NCBI GenBank assembly: GCA_028875075.1
Contig: JAPPGF010000016.1
Location: 1-42,585, forward strand
Reading direction: 5' to 3'
Source of the DNA: Gemmatimonadota bacterium
GTDB lineage: Bacteria > Gemmatimonadota > Gemmatimonadetes > Longimicrobiales > Gaopeijiaceae
Length of the DNA: 42,585 nt
Below are positions 37,411 to 42,585 of the stretch, one piece after another. Position numbers and translations under genes: made by a program. Position 1 is the first letter of the stretch. Each line of letters starts with the position of its first letter. A model generated the notes under the pieces. The model had not been told where the DNA came from. It made no database searches and saw only the letters and a list, made by a program, of their open reading frames with translations.

Positions 37411-39291
37411 ATGACCGTTCAGCCTCGACCGGGAAGCCACTTCCGCGTGCCCGCCCTTGCAGGCGTGCCTCCGCGCGCGCGGCCAGGCTGCGTGCTCGCG
37501 GGATTCTTCCTCGCCGGCTGCGGGCTCTCCGGACCGGTCGGACAGGAGCCGGCCGCACCCGTGGCGGTGACGGACACGCGCGCTCCGACGCGCGAGGAGG
37601 GGCGCGACTGGGCGGAGCGGACGCTCGCGGGCCTGACCCTCCGCGAGAAGGCAGGCCAGATGATGATGGCCTGGGTGGCCGGGGACTTCGCCCCTGTGGG
37701 CAGCGAAGGCCAGCAACGGCTGCACCAGCTCGTGGAGGACAGGAAGATCGGCGGGGTGGTCATGTCGGTCGGAACCCCGACCGAGGTCGCCGTGAAGCTC
37801 AACAGCCTCCAGGCGGCGTCGGCGGTGCCGCTGTTGGTCGGCGCCGACCTGGAGGCTGGAGCGGGCTTCCGACTCCGCGGGGCCGTCCACGTGCCGACCG
37901 GCCTCGAACTCGGCGGTGCGACAGAGTTCCCGCCCCACATGGCGCTCGGTGCGACGGGCGAGCCCGCGCTCGCGTACGAGACGGGTCGGATCACGGCGCT
38001 CGAGGCGCGCGCGGTAGGCATCCACGTTCCGTTTGCTCCGGTCCTCGACGTCAACAACAACCCGGACAACCCGACCATCAACGTCCGCTCCTTCGGAGAG
38101 GACCCCGAACTCGTGGCCCTGATGGGTGCCGAGTTCGTACGCGGCGTCCAGGAGAGCGGTGCGATCGCCACCGGGAAGCACTTCCCCGGCCACGGCGACA
38201 CGGGCGTGGACACGCATCTGGCGTTGCCCGTCATCGATGTCACCGAGACGCGTCTGGACAGCGTGGAGCTCGTGCCCTTCCGGGCCGCCGTAGCGGCGGG
38301 CATCGGCGGCATCATGACCGCGCACGTGAGCGTGCCCGCCCTGTCGGGGGAGCCCGTGCCTGCGACGCTCTCGCCCGCGGTGATGACCGGGCTGCTGCGC
38401 GAGCGCATGGAGTTCGACGGCCTGCTCTTCACGGACGCCATGGAGATGGGCGCCATCGTAGATGGCTACGGCGCAGCCGAGGCCGCCGTCCGCGCGGTCG
38501 ACGCCGGCGCCGACGTGATCCTGATGCCGCCCGACGTGGAGGCTGCGGTCGAGGCGATCATCGGCGCCGTGTCGGCCGGCCGCCTGTCCGAGGAACGGAT
38601 CGACACCTCGGTGTTGCGCATCCTCCGTGCCAAGCAGTCCATCGGCTTGCACACGGGTTCCGTGGTCGACGCCGAACGCGTCAGCGCTCTCGTAGGGATC
38701 CCCGAGCACGTCGAGGTCGCCAGGCGCGTAGCGGAACGAAGCGTGGTCCTCATCAAGGACGAGCGCCGGCTGCTGCCCCTGGACGGAGCGAGTGAGGCGC
38801 CGGCGCTATCGCTGACCTTTCGACGCCCGAACGACCTCCTCGCAGGCCGCTACTTCAACGACGTCGTGCGCGAGAGCTACCCGCGGCTCGTCGGCCGGGC
38901 CGTCGACCGCGACACGTCGCTCGCGGCCTGGGACGCACTTCGCCGCCGAGCCCGCGAGTCCGAGCTGGTGCTCGTCTCGGTCTACGTGACCGGACGGGAC
39001 CGGGGAGCGGTCTCCGACGAGTTGCGCGACTTCATCGGCGAGCTCGCGCGCAGCGACGTCGCGCACGTCGTGACTGTGTTCGGGAATCCCTACGTGCTGA
39101 GCGACCTCCCCGACGCGCGCGCCTATCTGCTCGCATGGAGCGGGGCGGAGGTGAGCCAGCGGGCGGCCGCAGCGGCGCTCTTCGGCCGGATCCCGCTCAC
39201 GGGGCGGATGCCCACCAGCGTTCCGCCCGAGTTCGAGCGCGGTGCGGGCATTCAGCTGCCCGCGCGGGCGGAGGTGTGCTGCCAGCGCTAG
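37411..39291 (+). CDS. nagZ: GH3 beta-N-acetylhexosaminidase NagZ, lipoprotein, two-domain type
   Basis: A 626-residue GH3 enzyme that removes non-reducing GlcNAc from muropeptides. A signal with lipobox LAGC (Cys37) marks it as a lipoprotein acting outside the cytoplasm, as in Bacillus rather than the cytoplasmic E. coli NagZ. Seen: LTLREKAGQMMMAW, VPFAPVLDVNNNPDNPTINV, RSFGEDPELVALMGAEFVRG, the loop KHFPGHGDTGVDTH (256-269) carrying the Asp-His acid/base dyad, and nucleophile Asp342 in LLFTDAMEMGAI. A GH3 C-terminal domain (about 430-620) includes LVLVSVYVTGRDRGAVS and ends with a PLTGRMPTSVP tail. ATG 37411 is the first start after the divergent gap. The next gene begins eight bases after the stop. 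Confidence 0.93.
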   Translation: MTVQPRPGSHFRVPALAGVPPRARPGCVLAGFFLAGCGLSGPVGQEPAAPVAVTDTRAPTREEGRDWAERTLAGLTLREKAGQMMMAWVAGDFAPVGSEGQQRLHQLVEDRKIGGVVMSVGTPTEVAVKLNSLQAASAVPLLVGADLEAGAGFRLRGAVHVPTGLELGGATEFPPHMALGATGEPALAYETGRITALEARAVGIHVPFAPVLDVNNNPDNPTINVRSFGEDPELVALMGAEFVRGVQESGAIATGKHFPGHGDTGVDTHLALPVIDVTETRLDSVELVPFRAAVAAGIGGIMTAHVSVPALSGEPVPATLSPAVMTGLLRERMEFDGLLFTDAMEMGAIVDGYGAAEAAVRAVDAGADVILMPPDVEAAVEAIIGAVSAGRLSEERIDTSVLRILRAKQSIGLHTGSVVDAERVSALVGIPEHVEVARRVAERSVVLIKDERRLLPLDGASEAPALSLTFRRPNDLLAGRYFNDVVRESYPRLVGRAVDRDTSLAAWDALRRRARESELVLVSVYVTGRDRGAVSDELRDFIGELARSDVAHVVTVFGNPYVLSDLPDARAYLLAWSGAEVSQRAAAAALFGRIPLTGRMPTSVPPEFERGAGIQLPARAEVCCQR

Positions 39292-39298
39292 GTCGGCC

Positions 39299-40699
39299 GT
39301 GAGGCGGCCCGGCGCGGCCGTCCTCGCCGCCTCGGCGGCCCTGCTGGCGTGCGGACACAGGGCCGTCCCGGCAATTTCCCCGCCCGTGGGCGCGGACGCG
39401 GACGTCGCCGCGGTCGTGCCGGCGCCGGACGCACGGCCCGACGCCCTGAGCCGGTCGGCCGGGCTTGCGGCCGACGCCCGACCGCGCGATCCGGCCGCGC
39501 TGCCGACCACCGTGAGCTCCGTGGAGGAGGATCCCCGAGCGGCCGGCATGGACGCAGACGCGCTCGCGCGGGTGGATTCCATCATTCTCGCCGCCCTGGC
39601 GGACGCGGCGGCGCCCGGAGCCGCGCTGGCCGTCGGTCGCCGCGGGCGGGTCGTACGCCTCCGGGGATACGGCACGCTCGGCTGGGCCGACCTCAATCCG
39701 GTCACCCCGAAGACGCTCTACGATCTCGCGTCGCTGACCAAGGTTATAGGGACCACGACCGCGGCGATGCTGCTCGAGGCGGACGGAGCGCTCGAACTGG
39801 ACGCTCCCGTCGCCGCCTATCTCCCGTGGTGGGTCGGTCCGGACCCGCGCAAGCGGGCCGTCACCGTCCGCCAGCTACTGCTTCATCGCTCCGGCCTCGC
39901 GGCGTTCCGTCCCTGGTTCCGGGGGCGCGATGGCTCGGACGCCTACCGCGAGGCGCTCGCCAGCGAACGCCTCGAACACGACCCGGGCGTGCGCACCGTC
40001 TACTCGGATCTCGGCTTCCTCGCGCTCGGGCTCGTAGTTGAAACCGCGGCCGGGGCACCACTCGATTCGCTGCTCGCGGCCCGGGTCTGGCGCCCGCTCG
40101 GGATGGACGACACCGGCTTTCGTCCCGATCCGGGGCTCATCGGGCGCATCGCGCCGACCGAGCTGGACACGCTTTGGCGCCACGAGCACGTGCGCGGTCG
40201 CGTGCACGACGAGAACGCCGATGCAATGGGCGGTGTGGGCGGGCACGCCGGGCTGTTCTCGAGCGCCTGGGATCTGGCGATCTTCGCGGACGCGATGCTG
40301 TCGGGCGGGAGCGCGCCGGCATGCGCGCGCGAGGTCGGATCCGGCCTTGCGTGTGCCCGCGCCCGCGGCCAGCCGCTGCGCCTGCTTCCCGCGCCGCGCG
40401 TGCGCCGCTGGACGGCCCGGGCCGACTCCTCGGCCTCGTATGCCCTCGGGTGGGACACGCCGGAGGGCGCCGATTCCTCGGCAGGGAGGTTCTTCACGGC
40501 TCACGCGTTCGGGCACACCGGCTTCACGGGCACGTCGATCTGGATCGACCCCGAGCTCGACCTGTTCGTCGTGCTGCTGACCAACCGCGTCGATCCCTCG
40601 CGCGAGAACCGGCGGCACGTTCCGCTCAGGCGGGCGGTGCACGACGCGGTCGCCGAGGCGGTCCGCGACCGACCCGTGGAACCGCGGGCTCGTCGATAG
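39299..40699 (+). CDS. beta-lactamase-family serine hydrolase, AmiE/YbbE-like lipoprotein
   Basis: A 466-residue protein. GTG 39299 gives MRRPGAAVLAASAALLACGH, a lipoprotein signal. A linker rich in Ala/Asp/Pro (about 20-85) leads to a penicillin-binding/class C beta-lactamase fold: SLTK with Ser145 and Lys148, Tyr235 in VYSDLGFLALGLVVE, GHAGLFSSAWDLAIFADAML and the third motif GHTGFTGT (His406). In Bacillus subtilis a protein of this family, AmiE (YbbE), clustered with nagZ and namZ, is an N-acetylmuramyl-L-alanine amidase. The same context here suggests it strips the stem peptide from MurNAc. A D-Ala carboxypeptidase or esterase role is possible, since motifs alone do not decide. It lies directly after nagZ. 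Confidence 0.85.
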   Translation: MRRPGAAVLAASAALLACGHRAVPAISPPVGADADVAAVVPAPDARPDALSRSAGLAADARPRDPAALPTTVSSVEEDPRAAGMDADALARVDSIILAALADAAAPGAALAVGRRGRVVRLRGYGTLGWADLNPVTPKTLYDLASLTKVIGTTTAAMLLEADGALELDAPVAAYLPWWVGPDPRKRAVTVRQLLLHRSGLAAFRPWFRGRDGSDAYREALASERLEHDPGVRTVYSDLGFLALGLVVETAAGAPLDSLLAARVWRPLGMDDTGFRPDPGLIGRIAPTELDTLWRHEHVRGRVHDENADAMGGVGGHAGLFSSAWDLAIFADAMLSGGSAPACAREVGSGLACARARGQPLRLLPAPRVRRWTARADSSASYALGWDTPEGADSSAGRFFTAHAFGHTGFTGTSIWIDPELDLFVVLLTNRVDPSRENRRHVPLRRAVHDAVAEAVRDRPVEPRARR

Positions 40700-40901
40700 C
40701 GCTCTAGCCGCGCGCGCGCAGCCGGGTACGGAGCGCGGATTGCGATCGGTTCGGTCCAAGTGACCCGGGCCCGGTCGCCTGATTGCCCGCCTGCGCGGAG
40801 GTCCCCCGACCGCGTCGCAGGCGCACCCGGGGTGGAGCTTCAGCTAGTTTCTACGGGGAAGCGCTCGGGCTTCCGGCGCGGCGCTGCACACGGAGGCGCG
40901 C
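40700..40901 (+). other. gap before the symporter; no gene seen
   Basis: About 200 bases follow the serine hydrolase. An A+T-richer patch near 40842-40855 (CTAGTTTCTACG) may hold a promoter for the symporter, but no paired -10/-35 could be fixed. No hairpin of note. Confidence 0.35.
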
Positions 40902-41006
40902 ATGAGGGTGCACGAGGATGGCCGCGGACCGGCGGAGCGGACACTTGAGGCCGGCCGAAGGTTGCCCGACACGCGAGTACGGTTCGGCGGAGCGGGCGCG
41001 GCGTGA
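40902..41006 (+). CDS. possible 34-residue leader peptide overlapping the symporter start
   Basis: ATG 40902 has a strong ribosome-binding site (GGAGG at 40892-40896, five bases away). It reads through 34 codons, beginning MRVHEDGRGPAERTLEAGRR and rich in Arg and Gly, to a TGA at 41004-41006 that overlaps the GTG start of the symporter (GTGA). Such an arrangement allows translational coupling. The peptide has no recognisable motif and no membrane segment. It may be a coupling leader or a chance frame in G+C-rich DNA. Confidence 0.3.
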   Translation: MRVHEDGRGPAERTLEAGRRLPDTRVRFGGAGAA

Positions 41007-42460
41007 ACGCCTTCACGGGGCTCGACCTGACGGTCCTGCTGCTGTACCTGGCCGGCGTCACCATATGGGGTGCGTGGCTCGGGCGCGGCCAGAGCGGGGG
41101 GACGGACTACTTCCTCGGCAACCGCGACCTGCCCTGGGCCGCGGTCCTGCTCTCGGTCGTCGCGACCGAGACGAGCACGCTGACGTTTCTCTCCGTGCCC
41201 GGCGTCTCGTACGCCGGCACGCTCGCGTTCCTGCAGCTCGCGCTCGGATACCTGGTCGGCCGCGCGGCGGCGGCCGCCTTGCTGCTGCCGCAGTACTTCC
41301 GCGGCGAGCTGACGACCGCCTACGGCCTGCTGCAGGAACGGTTCGGGCTCGCGACGCGTCGTTTCGCGTCGGCCGTCTTCATGGCGACCCGGCTGCTCGC
41401 CGACTCCGTCCGGTTGGCGCTCACAGCGATCCCGCTCTCGTTGATCACGGGCTGGTCGTTACCGCTCTCGATCGGCGTGGTGGGAGCGCTCACGCTCGTC
41501 TACACCTATGTCGGCGGGATCAAGGCGGTCGTGTGGGTGGACGCTCTCCAGATGGGCCTCTACCTGTTGGGCGCGCTCGCCGCCGTCGCGATGCTCCAGG
41601 CGCTGGTTCCGGGGGGATGGGCGGGCGTGCTGACCAGCGCAGGGCAGGCGGGCAAGCTCCTCGTACTCGATTTCTCGCCCGACCCCGCGATCACGTACAC
41701 GTTCTGGGCGGGGCTGCTCGGAGGGGCGTTCCTGTCGATGGCGACGCACGGGACCGACCAGCTGATCGTGCAGCGCTTGCTCGCGTGCCGCGATCTGCGC
41801 TCGGGCCAGAAGGCGCTCGTGGGCAGCGGCGTCGCCGTCATCCTTCAGTTCGCGCTGTTCCTGATGCTCGGTGTCGGCCTCTGGACGTTCTACGGCGGCC
41901 GCGAGTTCGAGAGCACGGACACGGTCTTCCCGCTGTTCATCATCGAGCAGCTTCCGCCGGGCGTGACGGGCCTCGTGATCGCCGCCGTCTACGCGGCGGC
42001 GATGAGTTCGCTGTCGTCGTCGATAAACTCGCTGGCATCGACGACGGCGTACGATTTCTGGGCGCCGCGCGCGGGCGCGGAGCGCGACGAGGCGCGCATC
42101 CTCCGGGCGGGGCGGTCCTTCAGCCTCTTGTGGGCCACACTCCTGGTGGGCGCCGCCGTTCTGTTCTCGCGGCTGTCGCGCGAGGCCGCGGCCGTGGAGG
42201 TCGCGCTCGGCATCGCGTCGGTCGTCTACGGCGGGCTGCTGGGCGCGTTCGCGCTCGGCACCCTGTCCGGGCGCGCAGACTCGCGCAGCGTCACCGTCGG
42301 CATGGCGCTGGGGATCGGCGCGGTCACGGTGATCTGGCGGGTGCTGCCGGGCGTGGCGTTCCCGTGGTATGTGCTGATCGGGTCGCTCGTCACGTACGGG
42401 AGCGGGCACCTGCTGGGCGGCCGCGGCGGCACGCGAGCCACGGAAGGGCAGGCGGCGTGA
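41003..42460 (+). CDS. sodium:solute symporter (SSS family), candidate amino-sugar importer
   Basis: A 485-residue transporter with about 13 membrane helices. Typical SSS features are LTVLLLYLAGVTIWGAWLGR, GGTDYFLGNRDLPWAAVLLS, VATETSTLTFLSVPGVSYAG (helix TM2 sodium-site region), ALTLVYTYVGGIKAVVWVDA with the conserved 'Y-GG--AV-WTD' motif, MATHGTDQLIVQRLLACRD and AAMSSLSSSINSLASTTAYD. GTG 41003 gives a standard family N-terminus. The substrate cannot be read from motifs. Its position between NamZ/NagZ/AmiE-like enzymes and a BadF-type sugar kinase suggests uptake of MurNAc or GlcNAc, in the place held by the MurP PTS permease in Bacillus. Confidence 0.9.
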   Translation: MNAFTGLDLTVLLLYLAGVTIWGAWLGRGQSGGTDYFLGNRDLPWAAVLLSVVATETSTLTFLSVPGVSYAGTLAFLQLALGYLVGRAAAAALLLPQYFRGELTTAYGLLQERFGLATRRFASAVFMATRLLADSVRLALTAIPLSLITGWSLPLSIGVVGALTLVYTYVGGIKAVVWVDALQMGLYLLGALAAVAMLQALVPGGWAGVLTSAGQAGKLLVLDFSPDPAITYTFWAGLLGGAFLSMATHGTDQLIVQRLLACRDLRSGQKALVGSGVAVILQFALFLMLGVGLWTFYGGREFESTDTVFPLFIIEQLPPGVTGLVIAAVYAAAMSSLSSSINSLASTTAYDFWAPRAGAERDEARILRAGRSFSLLWATLLVGAAVLFSRLSREAAAVEVALGIASVVYGGLLGAFALGTLSGRADSRSVTVGMALGIGAVTVIWRVLPGVAFPWYVLIGSLVTYGSGHLLGGRGGTRATEGQAA

Positions 42461-42506
42461 GTGGGCAGCGGCCGCGGGGGCCACGACCCGGCCGGGCGAG
42501 CGCCGC

Positions 42507-42585
42507 TTGAGCGCGCGCTCCGGGCGATCCCTGGTGGTTGGAGTGGACGGGGGCGGCACGGCGCTCCGCGCGCTCGCGACCGACG
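42507..42585 (+). CDS. start of BadF/BcrA-type sugar kinase (GlcNAc/MurNAc kinase), cut by window end
   Basis: Only about 26 codons are visible. From TTG 42507 or GTG 42534 the frame reads SLVVGVDGGGTALRALATD, the phosphate-1 loop of ASKHA-fold BadF/BadG/BcrA/BcrD ATPases, whose 'VGVDGGGTKT-ALV-D' start is shared with N-acetylglucosamine kinase and MurK. GTG 42534 gives the more usual N-terminus; no good ribosome-binding site is seen for either. The gene follows the symporter by about 50-75 bases. Phosphorylation of imported amino sugar is the expected role in this cluster. Confidence 0.75.
   Translation, partial: MSARSGRSLVVGVDGGGTALRALATD

Noticed and set aside
40918-42510. 530-residue plus-strand ORF
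   Set aside because: Overlaps the sodium symporter in another frame and is Arg/Gly/Ala-biased without hydrophobic helices; the symporter frame is clearly the coding one.

Overview
The window is GC-rich bacterial DNA with dense coding, many GTG/TTG starts and frequent 1-4 base stop/start overlaps. The gene content suggests Gemmatimonadota or a close relative: short secreted proteins carrying only a TonB-receptor plug-like domain, a DUF5916/CBM9 relic, a secreted AbgB-like M20 hydrolase, a PAL-like beta-propeller, and the order queA / tgt-yajC-def-fmt. No rRNA or universal marker phylogeny could be run, so the phylum is an inference.

Left part (1-8046) is loosely packed. It opens inside a tRNA-Ile(GAT), followed by a hairpin terminator, a frameshifted relic of a DUF5916/CBM9-type secreted protein, an NHL-repeat propeller protein, a HupE/UreJ-like membrane protein (minus strand), three consecutive barrel-less TonB-plug-like proteins (the middle one apparently lacking its 5' end), a half-length VOC (glyoxalase-fold) relic, and methylmalonate-semialdehyde dehydrogenase mmsA (minus strand) with a good promoter candidate.

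Central part (8047-35865) is one long run of plus-strand, mostly housekeeping genes: ruvB-queA, a secreted M20 hydrolase, tgt-yajC-def-fmt, a ThiE/TenI-like gene with thiS-thiG, a PASTA membrane protein, a TlpA-like thioredoxin, a YbbR protein, tsaD-lgt, a metallophosphoesterase, a tamA/tamB pair, htpX, uvrA, a YbjN-like gene with pspA, and D-amino-acid transaminase dat. The themes are tRNA modification (queA, tgt, tsaD), translation initiation and maturation (fmt, def), thiazole synthesis for thiamine, and envelope biogenesis and stress (yajC, lgt, tamA/B, htpX, pspA).

Right part (35913-42585) is a coherent peptidoglycan-salvage cluster. namZ (minus strand) diverges from nagZ, an AmiE/YbbE-like serine hydrolase, a sodium:solute symporter, and the first codons of a BadF/MurK-type sugar kinase cut by the window end. 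By family knowledge this could take extracytoplasmic muropeptides to free MurNAc and GlcNAc, import them and phosphorylate them; the symporter's role as importer is inferred from context. This cluster and the plug-protein trio are the most interesting parts of the window.
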